This document shows positions 43,729 to 52,829 of a stretch of 64,000 nucleotides of DNA, piece by piece. Position numbers and translations under genes: made by a program. The stretch comes from Pseudobacillus lumedeiriae (lineage in GTDB: Bacteria > Bacillota > Bacilli > Bacillales > Domibacillaceae): the NCBI RefSeq assembly GCF_044891285.1, contig NZ_JAUIYO010000001.1, forward strand, positions 248,001-312,000, given 5' to 3'. The notes beneath the pieces are model-generated. The model worked only from the letters and a program-made list of their open reading frames with translations. It was not told the DNA's origin and searched no databases. How positions within the stretch are numbered: position 1 is the stretch's first letter; every line of letters starts with the position of its first letter.

Positions 43729-43952
43729 AAGAGAGGACCCAAGAAATATAACTTTTAGAGACCTCTCCTTTCTTGTATGCTTCTTTACACTTGCCCGGTG
43801 ATTTCTGTTCCAGGGGCTTCGCTTTCCCCCTTAGGCGTCTTCTCACCTTCCTCTATAATCAACTCAGTGAAAAATAATCGTTTGAATTTTGTCAAAAAAC
43901 CTAAAGAAAAAGGCTGACTCAAGGTCGTTTTTAACGACCTTGAGTCAGCCTT
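43729..43952 (-). repeat. Dispersed intergenic repeat, copy 3 (reversed)
   Basis: Reverse of copies 1 and 2. Its perfect 18-base hairpin GGCTGACTCAAGGTCGTT / AACGACCTTGAGTCAGCC (43911-43950) has T runs on both sides and probably terminates zur. Then TTTTTTGACAAAATTCAAACG, the core with TTGATT ... GAGGAAGG, and a closing imperfect hairpin (GAGAGGTCTC ... GGGTCCTCTC) past the yqfW stop. Confidence 0.8.
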
Positions 43953-43986
43953 TCTTTTCATGGCATTTTATCTGTTATCGATTTTT

Positions 43987-44409
43987 CTATTGGTTCCCTG
44001 CAGGCAGACATGCTGGACATGTACCATAAATCTCAAATTTATGCCCTGAAATTTCATAGCCGGGCAGCTCGTCCACATGATCCATTGGGCACAGATGAAT
44101 CTCCTGTGTCTTTCCACACGCTAGACAAATGAAGTGATGATGATGTTCTTTATGAGAGCAGGTAAAGCGGTAATGGCGTTCACCGGATAATTCTGTTTCC
44201 TCTAGAATGCCCATTTCCACGAACAAAGCCAAATTCCGATAAATGGTGTCGAAGCTGAGACCTGGATAGCTGGCTTTCATATCTTCTAGTACTTCTTTTG
44301 CCGTTAAATATTTATCTTTCCGTGCAAACAGCTCAAGCATATCTTCCCGTTTCCCTGTCTGTTTATATCCCCGTTCTTTTAAAAGCTCGACTGCTTCCGT
44401 TAAATTCAT
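43987..44409 (-). CDS. zur: Zinc uptake regulator Zur (Fur family)
   Basis: 140 residues. Winged helix N-terminal half with the DNA-binding helix SFDTIYRNLALFVEMGIL, His-rich HKEHHHHFICLACG and a second CxxC (CPAC) that hold structural zinc. It matches Zur (GHKFEIYGTCP) rather than Fur or PerR. Represses zinc uptake genes when zinc is sufficient. Last gene of znuC-znuB-zur, four bases after znuB, so its own level should rise in zinc starvation. Confidence 0.95.
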   Translation of the reverse strand: MNLTEAVELLKERGYKQTGKREDMLELFARKDKYLTAKEVLEDMKASYPGLSFDTIYRNLALFVEMGILEETELSGERHYRFTCSHKEHHHHFICLACGKTQEIHLCPMDHVDELPGYEISGHKFEIYGTCPACLPAGNQ

Positions 44410-44413
44410 GCTT

Positions 44414-45250
44414 TTATCCCGCCTTTACAAACTTTTTAGCTGTAATAACAAATAGCAGTATCAAAATAGAAGAAACGACAATGGTTCCGCCTGGGGCAAG
44501 ATCCAAGTAAAATGCACTCACAAGCCCGGCAATGACAGCTATTTCACCAAAGAGAATAGAATAAGCGATGGTTTGCTTAAAGCCTCTTGCCACCCGCATA
44601 GATGCCGCTACTGGTAAAGTCATAAGCGCGGACACAAGCAGCACACCGACAATCCTCATAGACGCCGCAATCACAAGAGCGACAAGAACAATAAAGACAA
44701 AATGAATGGATTTTGCTGGAATACCAGAGGCTTTCGCATGTTCTTCATCAAAAGATAATAAAAACAGTTCTTTATACAATAAATAGATCACAGCTATAAC
44801 ACCAGCACCAATCAGGCAAATCGTCCATAAATCGTTGCGGCTGACAGCACTGACACTCCCAAACAAATAACTAAATAAGTCAGTGTTAAATCCATCTGCC
44901 AATGAAATAAAAATGACACTAATTCCTATGCCTCCCGATAGAATAATGGGGATCGCCAACTCTTGGTAATGTTTGTACACGGTTCGCAGACGCTCGATAA
45001 ATAAAGAACCTGTCACGGAAAATATCATGCCTGAATAAAGCGGGTTAAGCCACGCTAAATAAGGAAACGTCTGATTAACATACAGTCCCGCAGCAATCCC
45101 AGCAAGCGTAACATGGCTCAGGGCATCAGCAATAAGCGAAAGCCTTCTCACAACAATGAAAGCGCCGAGCAGCGGTGCAATGATACCGATCATCATGCCT
45201 GTTAAAAAGGCATTTTGTAAAAATTCATATTGAATAATGGCTTCAATCAT
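44414..45250 (-). CDS. znuB: Zinc ABC transporter permease ZnuB
   Basis: 278 residues, eight or more membrane helices of the ABC-3 metal permease family. Conserved segments GAFIVVRRLSLIADALSH and LVSALMTLPVAASMRVARG are present. The start overlaps the znuC stop by four bases. Together with ZnuC it imports Zn; Mn is the alternative for the family, and the link to zur favours Zn. Confidence 0.93.
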   Translation of the reverse strand: MIEAIIQYEFLQNAFLTGMMIGIIAPLLGAFIVVRRLSLIADALSHVTLAGIAAGLYVNQTFPYLAWLNPLYSGMIFSVTGSLFIERLRTVYKHYQELAIPIILSGGIGISVIFISLADGFNTDLFSYLFGSVSAVSRNDLWTICLIGAGVIAVIYLLYKELFLLSFDEEHAKASGIPAKSIHFVFIVLVALVIAASMRIVGVLLVSALMTLPVAASMRVARGFKQTIAYSILFGEIAVIAGLVSAFYLDLAPGGTIVVSSILILLFVITAKKFVKAG

Positions 45251-46026
45251 ACACTGGCCCCCTGATGGTCGTGATGATGATCAAGAAGGTGAATGCCATA
45301 GCCATATAGGTCAGATAAATCTTTTTCATCAAGCGTTTCAAACTGCTTCATGCTGCCGTGGAAGTGGAGATATTTATTTAGGCAGGCTACATGAGTCACT
45401 TTGTCACTAATAATACCAATATCATGTGTAACTAATAAAAGCGTGATGCCCATTTTTTTATTCAAGTAAGACAGCATTTCGTAAAACGATTGCACATTTT
45501 TACTGTCCACACCAACAGTCGGCTCGTCAAGAATCAGAATGTCAGGCTTTGAAACAAGCGCCCTCGCAATGAATACACGCTGCTGCTGGCCGCCAGAAAG
45601 CTCTCCGATATTCCGATCGAGAAATTGCTCCATGCCGACCGCTTCGACTGCTGCTTTAATTTCTTGCTTTTCTTTACTGCCAGGCAGCCGAAAAAGGCCA
45701 AGCTTTTTCGTCAGCCCGCTTGCCACTACTTCATAGACGGTAGCTGGAAAGCCCGTATTGAATGAATTAGCTTTTTGTGACACAAAACCGATTCGATCCC
45801 AATGTTTAAAGTTTTTCTGGGGAGTATCAAATAAAAAGATTTCTCCTTCTTTCACCTTTAATAACCCTAAAATAAGCTTTAACAAAGTGGACTTCCCCGA
45901 GCCATTCGGACCTACTAAACCTAAAAAAGCCCCTTTAGGGACAGATAATTGAATATTTTCTAACACATTATCCCGGTCATAACGGTAGGACACGTTTTTA
46001 ATTTCAATGATAGATGATTGATTCAT
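45247..46026 (-). CDS. znuC: Zinc ABC transporter ATP-binding protein ZnuC
   Basis: 259 residues from ATG at 46024-46026, seven bases after AAAGGAGA. Walker A GPNGSGKSTLLK, signature LSGGQQQR, Walker B ILILDEPTVGVD. It ends in a His-rich tail (LLDHHHDHQ) that could bind zinc. No znuA binding-protein gene is adjacent, so it must lie elsewhere. Confidence 0.94.
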   Translation of the reverse strand: MNQSSIIEIKNVSYRYDRDNVLENIQLSVPKGAFLGLVGPNGSGKSTLLKLILGLLKVKEGEIFLFDTPQKNFKHWDRIGFVSQKANSFNTGFPATVYEVVASGLTKKLGLFRLPGSKEKQEIKAAVEAVGMEQFLDRNIGELSGGQQQRVFIARALVSKPDILILDEPTVGVDSKNVQSFYEMLSYLNKKMGITLLLVTHDIGIISDKVTHVACLNKYLHFHGSMKQFETLDEKDLSDLYGYGIHLLDHHHDHQGASV

Positions 46027-46039
46027 TGAAGTGTCTCCT

Positions 46040-46060
46040 TTGTAAGAATGATTACGATTT
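46040..46060 (-). promoter_or_regulatory. Probable Zur operator upstream of znuC
   Basis: ATTACGATTT at 46051-46060 is a perfect half of the Bacillus Zur box (AAATCGTAATnATTACGATTT); the other half (46040-46049) keeps only the inner AAT and a few positions. It lies directly upstream of the znuC ribosome binding site. Confidence 0.7.
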
Positions 46061-46124
46061 ACAAACCAAATGAAAGTATACAACATTCTATTGAAAAAGT
46101 AAATGGAATTGATTCAAAGGTTTT

Positions 46125-46215
46125 GTTCAACTCCCCTGTTGATTTCCGCTGGGGGCATTCACTTTCCTCCTCCATCAATAAAGCAGCAAAATCAACACTA
46201 GTGGTGAACATAGCG
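46125..46215 (+). repeat. Short (internally deleted) copy of the palindromic repeat
   Basis: CTGTTGATTTCCGCTGGGGG near its left end and CAAAATCAACAC ... GAACATAGC at its right end match the ends of the copy at 63240-63420, but the centre is missing. The rest of the 46061-46312 gap shows no gene. Confidence 0.6.
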
Positions 46216-46312
46216 AATTCAAAAAGAGCTGACCTCACTCCCGTTATACTTGTAAACAGTGAATGTCAACCCTTCAAATGACAATATATTCTTTGTTTTT
46301 TGAGTCTTGGGA

Positions 46313-47185
46313 TTAGTGAATCGCCGTCTTAAAGCGGCCTCCCTTTGTTTCCTGCGTATTCATAATCGTTAAAAAAGCATCCGGGTCCACATCATTGATG
46401 ATGCTTTTCAGTTTTGTTACTTCCAGCCTTGTTACGACGACATAAATCACTTCTTTTTCTGAATCTGTGAATCCGCCTTTTCCTTGCAGCTTCGTTGTTC
46501 CCCGCCCAAGACGGTGTAAAATAACATCGGACATCTCTTCGTAAAAATCAGAAATAATAATACAAGCTTTCGTTTCTTCAAGACCCTGGATCACTGTATC
46601 AATGGCTTTAAATGCAATATAGTAGGTCATAACAGAGTACATCGCATTTTCGGTCCCAAGAACAAAAGCAGCCCAGCCAAAAATAAACACGTTAATAAAC
46701 ATAACAAACTCTCCCACTGAAAAAGGCAAATGTTTAGTCAATAAAATACCCATAATTTCAGTGCCGTCAAGTGTTCCGCCATGACGAATAACGAGACCAA
46801 CCCCCACTCCCAGCAGAAGCCCGCCAAACACAGCCGCTAAGACCGGCTGATCGGTAAACGGAGTGAACCGGTGAAAACTGTTCTCTAATACTGCAAGGCA
46901 AACAATTCCAAATAAAGAAGAAAACATAAATGTTTTTCCTATTTGTTTATATCCAAAATATAAAAATGGAATATTCAACAAAACCACAAATGTTGAGAAA
47001 TTCAGCAGCGGGTGCTTAAATAAATAACTTAAAATTAATGAAATACCGATAATGCCGCCATCAATAATATTATTTGGAACGAGAAATAGTTCAATAGCTG
47101 CCGCTGCACATGCCGCTCCGATTAGAATAAGAATGAATCGGTACAATATGTGAGATTTCTTTTCCTTCCTATGCTGTTTAGGCAT
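46313..47185 (-). CDS. yqfU: YitT family membrane protein YqfU
   Basis: 290 residues. Five hydrophobic segments to about residue 190 (NNIIDGGIIGISLIL and GVGVGLVIRHGGTLDGTEI are family signatures), then a cytosolic DUF2179 domain (about 200-285) that resembles PII-like folds. Ligand or transport role unknown. Matches yqfU by position beside yqfT. Confidence 0.88.
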   Translation of the reverse strand: MPKQHRKEKKSHILYRFILILIGAACAAAAIELFLVPNNIIDGGIIGISLILSYLFKHPLLNFSTFVVLLNIPFLYFGYKQIGKTFMFSSLFGIVCLAVLENSFHRFTPFTDQPVLAAVFGGLLLGVGVGLVIRHGGTLDGTEIMGILLTKHLPFSVGEFVMFINVFIFGWAAFVLGTENAMYSVMTYYIAFKAIDTVIQGLEETKACIIISDFYEEMSDVILHRLGRGTTKLQGKGGFTDSEKEVIYVVVTRLEVTKLKSIINDVDPDAFLTIMNTQETKGGRFKTAIH

Positions 47186-47294
47186 AACACCAGTCCTTTT
47201 TTATTAAAATATTCTGACTATATATTTTTGCCTTCCAATCACCTTCCCTTTCTTTTCTCATACATTAAATATAGAGGAAAAGGAGTGACCACAA

Positions 47295-47549
47295 GTGAAA
47301 TTCCTACAGCACTTTATTAATCAAAAAGTCCAAATGATAACGGGTGATGAACTGTTAAAGTATGCCGAAGGTTTTGATATTCCGCTAAAAAGAGAAGAAG
47401 CTGAAAGGATTGCCAGCCGCCTGCGCAGAAAAAAAGTTGATTTATTCAATGAATATGAGAGAGAGAGTTTATTGAGGGAAATTGCTATCATCACTAATGA
47501 ACAAACCGCCAAAAAACTAAGCAAACTGCTCACAATGTTCCACTCATAG
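47295..47549 (+). CDS. yqfT: DUF2624 protein YqfT
   Basis: 84 residues from GTG 47295, behind AAAAGGAGTG. An all-helical protein without membrane segments; MITGDELLKYAEGFDIPL and the basic RIASRLRRKKVD segment are characteristic. Function unknown. Convergent with nfo across a shared terminator. Confidence 0.85.
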   Translation: MKFLQHFINQKVQMITGDELLKYAEGFDIPLKREEAERIASRLRRKKVDLFNEYERESLLREIAIITNEQTAKKLSKLLTMFHS

Positions 47550-47550
47550 A

Positions 47551-47594
47551 TAAAAACACCGGCCGTTCCATCTTTCTTCCGGCCGGCTCTTTTT
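47551..47594 (+). terminator. Terminator between yqfT and nfo
   Basis: CCGGCCG (47559-47565) and CGGCCGG (47580-47586) with A and T runs on both sides; probably serves both converging genes. Confidence 0.8.
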
Positions 47595-48492
47595 ACTTGC
47601 TAAGGGCAGCCACTTTCGTAAGAAGCGTTTCATCAAATGTTTTCCGCCGAAACATATCAATCTCAAGCTGGTAGGGAGGCTTTCTTGATTTCTTATCTTC
47701 ACCAACATACGGTGTTTCTAATATTTTAGGGATCTCCGTCAATTGGGGATGATGAACAATATAGCTGAGTGCTTCAAATCCAATATGACCAAAACCAATG
47801 TTTTCATGGCGGTCTTTTCGGGCACCTTGTTCATTTTTACTATCGTTAATATGTAAAACTTTTATACGTTCAACACCAACAATACGATCAAATTCATCGA
47901 GCACACCATCAAAATTATCTTTTATAGAGTAGCCGGCATCGTGAGTATGGCACGTATCGAAACAAACAGACAACTTATCGTTTAAATACACACCGTCTAC
48001 AATCATCGCCAGCTCTTCGAAAGACGCTCCGCACTCTGAGCCTTTTCCAGCCATCGTTTCAAGGGCAATCTGCACATCCAAGTCTTTTGTCAGCACCTCA
48101 TTCAGCCCTTCGACAATTTTTTTGATGCCTGCTTCTGCCCCAGCACCCACATGAGCTCCTGGATGCAGCACGATCTGCTTAGCGCCAAGAGCAGCTGTCC
48201 GCTCTATTTCCGATCGTAAAAAGGTTACACCGAGCTCAAATGTATCGGCACTAATGGTATTACCGATATTAATAATGTAAGGAGCGTGAACAACGATATC
48301 CTCCATTCCGTTTTCTCTCATGTGCTGCCAGCCTTCTTCGATATTTAACTCTTCGATCTTCTTTCGTCTTGTATTTTGTGGGGCGCCTGTATAAATCATA
48401 AACGTATTTGCACCGTAAGACGCCGCCTCTTCACTTGCTCCGAGCAGCATCTTTTTTCCGCTCATCGAAACGTGAGAACCAATTTTCAACAT
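47593..48492 (-). CDS. nfo: Endonuclease IV (AP endonuclease)
   Basis: 299 residues from ATG at 48490-48492 (AAAGGAGAGG upstream); the open frame runs 30 codons further without a site. TIM-barrel with three-zinc ligands in HPGAHVG, LETMAGKGSE, CFDTCHTHDAGY and HINDSKNEQGARKDRHENIG. Cuts DNA 5' to abasic sites in base-excision repair. In B. subtilis the yqfS gene is expressed in the forespore by sigma G. Confidence 0.96.
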   Translation of the reverse strand: MLKIGSHVSMSGKKMLLGASEEAASYGANTFMIYTGAPQNTRRKKIEELNIEEGWQHMRENGMEDIVVHAPYIINIGNTISADTFELGVTFLRSEIERTAALGAKQIVLHPGAHVGAGAEAGIKKIVEGLNEVLTKDLDVQIALETMAGKGSECGASFEELAMIVDGVYLNDKLSVCFDTCHTHDAGYSIKDNFDGVLDEFDRIVGVERIKVLHINDSKNEQGARKDRHENIGFGHIGFEALSYIVHHPQLTEIPKILETPYVGEDKKSRKPPYQLEIDMFRRKTFDETLLTKVAALSK

Positions 48493-48548
48493 ACATACCT
48501 CTCCTTTACTTCTTATTATTTTACTAAAAAAACACACCTTTTTCAGCA

Positions 48549-48575
48549 AAAAAGACCTGCAGCAACAGGTCTTTT
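48549..48575 (-). terminator. Terminator of cshB
   Basis: Perfect AAAAGACCTG / CAGGTCTTTT with a six-base loop, ten bases past the cshB stop. Confidence 0.88.
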
Positions 48576-48585
48576 CCTCCAAACA

Positions 48586-49917
48586 TCAACCTTTTTTATT
48601 AGTGCGCTTGGATGCTATACGACGCTCGCGCTTTTTAAATTGCACCATTTCTCTTTGCATTTTTTTCTTATAACCCGGCTTTACTTTTTTCGGTTTACGG
48701 ACAATTGATTTTGCTTTTTCATCGATTTCATCGGTTGTTCTTTCCCGCTTTTTCCGCTGATTGCGGTCTACAAGCTCTATCCATTCTCCATTGCGCAGAT
48801 CGGCATGGCCAAATGTAATCCCGAGCTTTTCCAGACGAACAAGCGCATCTTCATCGGAAGGTGTATAAATTGTCGCACAAATCCCGGAAGAACCAGCCCG
48901 CGCCGTCCGGCCTGCCCGGTGAATGTAGAAGTCAAGATCCCTCGGAAGCTCATAGTTAATGACATGGCTGACTCCTTCAATATCGATGCCCCGCGCCGCA
49001 AGATCGGTTGCTACAATAAATTGATAATCAAGGTCGCGGATTTGTTTCATCATTTTCTTACGGTCTCGCGGCGATAAATCTCCATGTATCCGGCCTGTTT
49101 TCATCCCTTTTTCTAAAAGAGCGTCCGCTACTTCGTCCGCTTTCTGCTTCGTATTTGTAAATACTACCGCTAAATATGGATTGTATGATTTCAGCATATC
49201 AAAAAGCAGATCAATTTTTTCACGGCTTTTTTTCGGTACAAGCACATGCTCAATGTTTTCTGCGGAAATATGCTTAGGCTGAATATGAATAAACTCGGGA
49301 TTTTCCATATATTTTTTCAAAAATGGTTTCAGTTTTTCAGGAATCGTCGCTGAAAAAACATAAATATTTAACTGCTCAGGCATTCGAGAGGCAATTTGAT
49401 CAACGTCCACGATGAAACCCATATCCAGCATTAAATCGGCTTCATCAATGACAAGCATAGCTGACTTATGAATGAACAGCGCCTGTGCCTGCACTAAATC
49501 GTTGATTCTTCCTGGAGTGCCGACAACAATATGCGGCTGACTTTTTAATTTCTCGATATCGCGTTGCTTATCAGTTCCTCCGATATAACAGCGCGCTGTT
49601 ATTTCTTCCTCAGACAGCCGGGCAATCTTAAGAATTTCTTGATAAATTTGATTAGCTAATTCCCTAGTCGGCGCTGTAATGACCGCCTGTACTTCTTTTT
49701 TAGCAGGATTGATTTGATTAAGGATCGGCAGAATGTAAGAGTGCGTCTTGCCTGTACCCGTCTGCGATTGGCCGATCGCACTTTCCCCTTTTAAAATAAA
49801 AGGAATCATTCGTGCTTGTATATCTGTCGGTTCATGAAACCCTAATTCTTCTATTCCTTTATTAATAAATGGTTGAAAACCATATTTCTCAAATTGGTGC
49901 TTTGTCAAATGTGACAC
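48586..49917 (-). CDS. cshB: DEAD-box RNA helicase CshB
   Basis: 443 residues. Q motif KYGFQPFINKGIEELGF, motif I SQTGTGKT, II VIDEADLM, III SAT, V ATDLAARGID, VI HRAGRTARAG, and a basic C-terminal tail (about 395-443) that should bind RNA. Acts in ribosome assembly or mRNA handling at low temperature. Same place as B. subtilis yqfR (cshB), between nfo and yqfQ. Confidence 0.95.
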   Translation of the reverse strand: MSHLTKHQFEKYGFQPFINKGIEELGFHEPTDIQARMIPFILKGESAIGQSQTGTGKTHSYILPILNQINPAKKEVQAVITAPTRELANQIYQEILKIARLSEEEITARCYIGGTDKQRDIEKLKSQPHIVVGTPGRINDLVQAQALFIHKSAMLVIDEADLMLDMGFIVDVDQIASRMPEQLNIYVFSATIPEKLKPFLKKYMENPEFIHIQPKHISAENIEHVLVPKKSREKIDLLFDMLKSYNPYLAVVFTNTKQKADEVADALLEKGMKTGRIHGDLSPRDRKKMMKQIRDLDYQFIVATDLAARGIDIEGVSHVINYELPRDLDFYIHRAGRTARAGSSGICATIYTPSDEDALVRLEKLGITFGHADLRNGEWIELVDRNQRKKRERTTDEIDEKAKSIVRKPKKVKPGYKKKMQREMVQFKKRERRIASKRTNKKG

Positions 49918-50095
49918 TCCTTTTGGCTGAAATCAGCCTTTTTCTCCATCTTGATATTATACTAAAATCCTCTACAAATCAAAGTCTCAGAAATAATTTT
50001 ACCCTTTTTAGAAGATTATTCATGTACTAAACCTTTTCTCTTTTCTCTGCATACAATAACAAAGAAGAAATAATATGTGAAAGGATGAATATTTT

Positions 50096-50611
50096 ATGAT
50101 GCCTTTTCCACGCAACAGCCGTCCTCTGCCTCCACATTACTATCCGCCTGCAGCACGGCCATTTCCTCGACCGTCTGCTATGCCCAGAAGTGCCGGACGA
50201 GGGCTATTCGGACGGCTAAAACAAGGGGGAGGACGGGGCCTGACTGGATTTGAACGCAAAGGAGCAGGATCGGCCGCTCAAAAAGCCGCCGATCCGATCA
50301 ACCTTCAGCAAATACTCTCTAACACACAGCAAGTATTAAAAACGATGCAGCAAGCAGGACCCATTATCGAACAGTACGGACCGCTCGTAAGGAACCTGCC
50401 TTCCATGTGGAAATTGTACAAAGGCTTAAAAACTCTCCCGGAAGAAAAAAAAGAGCACATTCCATCTGATCATCCATCGGAACAGCCACGGCATGAGAAA
50501 AAAAAGACACACGATCAGAAGGACGAAAAAAAAGAAGAAGAGCACCCGCCTTCTTTAAAAACAAAATCAGGCTCGGCACCGAAAACTTCCCAACCAAAAC
50601 TTTATATTTAA
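50096..50611 (+). CDS. yqfQ: YqfQ/VrrA family protein
   Basis: 171 residues. A Pro/Arg-rich N-terminal part (about 1-50), a conserved helical core (NLQQILSNTQQVLKTMQQAG ... YGPLVRNLPSMWKLYKGLK) and a Lys/Glu-rich low-complexity tail. Equivalent to B. subtilis YqfQ and VrrA of B. cereus group, considered spore-coat-associated. VrrA is known for its length-variable repeats in B. anthracis; no such tandem repeat is seen here. Confidence 0.82.
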   Translation: MMPFPRNSRPLPPHYYPPAARPFPRPSAMPRSAGRGLFGRLKQGGGRGLTGFERKGAGSAAQKAADPINLQQILSNTQQVLKTMQQAGPIIEQYGPLVRNLPSMWKLYKGLKTLPEEKKEHIPSDHPSEQPRHEKKKTHDQKDEKKEEEHPPSLKTKSGSAPKTSQPKLYI

Positions 50612-50702
50612 TAAACAGTTGTTTACTTCCAAAGTGCGCCCTCCTCCTATATAATGAATTCGTACACATCTCACTCCGATTACACAAATAGGAGGTTTTT
50701 TT

Positions 50703-51659
50703 ATGGAATTAATCAAAATTGCTCCAAGAGGCTATTGTTACGGTGTAGTAGACGCTATGATTATCGCTCGAAACGCCGCTCTAGATAAAAACTTGCCGCG
50801 CCCCATCTATATCCTTGGGATGATTGTTCACAACAAACATGTAACGGACGCATTTGAGGAGGAAGGAATCATTACTTTGGACGGCAGCAACCGGAAAGAG
50901 ATCCTGGAGAAAGTGAACGAAGGAACCGTCATTTTTACTGCTCATGGTGTTTCTCCAGAGGTAAGAGAACTTGCCCGCAAAAAGAATCTTGTCACGATCG
51001 ATGCTACGTGTCCGGATGTCACAAATACACACAATCTCATCCGTGAGAAAAAAGCAGAAGGCTATGAAATCATCTATATCGGAAAAAAAGGACACCCAGA
51101 ACCAGAAGGAGCAATCGGTGTCGCTCCCGCTATCATTCATTTAGTTGAAAAACCAGAAGACGTAGACAAACTCATGATCACGAGTCCCAAAGTCATCGTT
51201 ACTAACCAGACAACGATGAGTCAATGGGATGTTGCAGATATTATGGACAAAATTAAAGAAAAATACCCGCATGTGGAGATGCATAAAGAAATTTGCCTGG
51301 CGACTCAAGTCCGGCAGGAGGCTGTAGCAGAACAAGCGGGCGAAGCAGATGTTTTAATCGTGGTGGGCGATCCTAAAAGTAATAACTCCAATCGTCTCGC
51401 TCAAGTATCTATTGAAATTGCTGGTACGAAAGCTTATCGGGTAGCGGACGTGACCGAAATTGAAATTGAGTGGCTGAAAGATGCAAAAAAAGCTGCTGTA
51501 ACCGCTGGAGCTTCCACACCAACACCAATTGTAAAAGAAGTGATCCAATTTCTAGAGCAATTTGATCCACTGGATGAAAATACATGGGTTCGGGAAAGAA
51601 AAGTTCCATTAAATAAGATTTTGCCGAAAGTGAAAAGATCCACTTTAACAACTCGTTAG
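50703..51659 (+). CDS. ispH: 4-hydroxy-3-methylbut-2-enyl diphosphate reductase
   Basis: 318 residues. 4Fe-4S ligands Cys12 (PRGYCYGVVDA), IDATCPDV and EICLATQVRQ; proton donor Glu in TTMSQW neighbourhood and HGVSPEV. Last step of the MEP pathway, giving IPP and DMAPP, using the product of ispG at 41493. TAGGAGG precedes the ATG. Convergent with yqfO across a terminator. Confidence 0.97.
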   Translation: MELIKIAPRGYCYGVVDAMIIARNAALDKNLPRPIYILGMIVHNKHVTDAFEEEGIITLDGSNRKEILEKVNEGTVIFTAHGVSPEVRELARKKNLVTIDATCPDVTNTHNLIREKKAEGYEIIYIGKKGHPEPEGAIGVAPAIIHLVEKPEDVDKLMITSPKVIVTNQTTMSQWDVADIMDKIKEKYPHVEMHKEICLATQVRQEAVAEQAGEADVLIVVGDPKSNNSNRLAQVSIEIAGTKAYRVADVTEIEIEWLKDAKKAAVTAGASTPTPIVKEVIQFLEQFDPLDENTWVRERKVPLNKILPKVKRSTLTTR

Positions 51660-51670
51660 CAGTACAAAAC

Positions 51671-51702
51671 AGAGGCTGGCTCAAAACTAAGAGCCAGCCT
51701 CT
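51671..51702 (+). terminator. Bidirectional terminator between ispH and yqfO
   Basis: Perfect 12-base arms AGAGGCTGGCTC (51671-51682) and GAGCCAGCCTCT (51691-51702). The arm sequence recalls the hairpins of the dispersed repeats, but no repeat core follows. Confidence 0.85.
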
Positions 51703-51710
51703 GTTTCCTT

Positions 51711-52829
51711 TTAAATAAACGTAAAGGGGTCCGTATGAATAGACGACGGAATAAACTGGACCGCCAGCTTCTTCTCAGCTGCTAAGACGGCCATTTTGTT
51801 CGCTGTACCTGCTTTCATTACCTTTTCTACATTATGGCCGGGATCCACCACATTTAAGCCGGCAGCCAGGGCATCATGAGCAGTATGGTAATAAAAATCA
51901 CCCGTTACATATACATCTGCTCCCTTAAATTTAGCTGATTGAAAATACTTATTTCCATCACCGCCGAGTACAGCTACTGTTCTTACTTCGTCCGTTAATT
52001 GACCAACCACCCGAACTCCTTTTACATCCAGCTTTTCTTTCACAAATTCCGCAAATTCACGCAGTGTCATCGCATATTCCAGCTTGCCGATTCTGCCAAG
52101 TCCAAGTGTCTCTCCCTCATTCTCAAGCGCATATACGTCATAAGCCACTTCTTCATAGGGATGAGTCTTCAGCATAGCAGACAGCACTTTTTTCTCAAGA
52201 CTCTTCGGATAGACTGTTTCCACTTTCACTTCTTCTACCTTTTCTAATTGACCAGCCTGTCCGATATATGGATTCGTTCGGTCTCCCGGCATAAAACGTC
52301 CAGTGCCATCGGTAGAAAAAGAACAGTGGCTGTATTCGCCAATAAAGCCCGCTCCTGCTGCGCCTAACGCCTGTCGCACACGTTCGGCATGGCTAACCGG
52401 CACAAAGACTGCAAGCTTCTTCAAGCTCTCCTGGAACGTCGGTACGAGGACGCTAGTTTCTGTTAACTCCAGCGCTTCCGCCAAAAGATCATTTACTCCG
52501 CCTTTCGTTACGTCTAAGTTCGTATGAGCGGCATAAACCGCAATGTCATGTTTAATGAGCTTTTCGATGATCCTCCCTGATGAATCGCTCGTCACAATGG
52601 ATTTCAGCGGACGGAAAATTAAGGGATGATGAGCAATAATCAGCTGTACATCTTTTTCAATTGCTTCATCTACCACTTCCTCAAGTACATCTAGTGCAAT
52701 AAGCACACGTTCGACCGGTTTGTTTAATCGGCCGATTTGCAAACCAATTTTATCCCCCTCCATGGCATATTTTTTGGGAGAGAACTGTTCAAATAGTTGA
52801 ATAATCTCATGTCCGTTCGCGTTCTTCAC
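51711..52829 (-). CDS. yqfO: Nif3-like dinuclear metal protein YqfO (DUF34)
   Basis: 372 residues from GTG at 52827-52829, nine bases after AAGGAGG; TTG at 52835 is only three bases from that site. Two halves of the NIF3 domain with metal-binding IAHHPLIFRPLKS and DPGHNVEK are split by a CutA-like inserted domain (about 130-230), as in Bacillus YqfO. Biological role is unclear; GTP cyclohydrolase I type 2 homologue is an older, misleading label. It overlaps trmK. Confidence 0.9.
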   Translation of the reverse strand: MKNANGHEIIQLFEQFSPKKYAMEGDKIGLQIGRLNKPVERVLIALDVLEEVVDEAIEKDVQLIIAHHPLIFRPLKSIVTSDSSGRIIEKLIKHDIAVYAAHTNLDVTKGGVNDLLAEALELTETSVLVPTFQESLKKLAVFVPVSHAERVRQALGAAGAGFIGEYSHCSFSTDGTGRFMPGDRTNPYIGQAGQLEKVEEVKVETVYPKSLEKKVLSAMLKTHPYEEVAYDVYALENEGETLGLGRIGKLEYAMTLREFAEFVKEKLDVKGVRVVGQLTDEVRTVAVLGGDGNKYFQSAKFKGADVYVTGDFYYHTAHDALAAGLNVVDPGHNVEKVMKAGTANKMAVLAAEKKLAVQFIPSSIHTDPFTFI

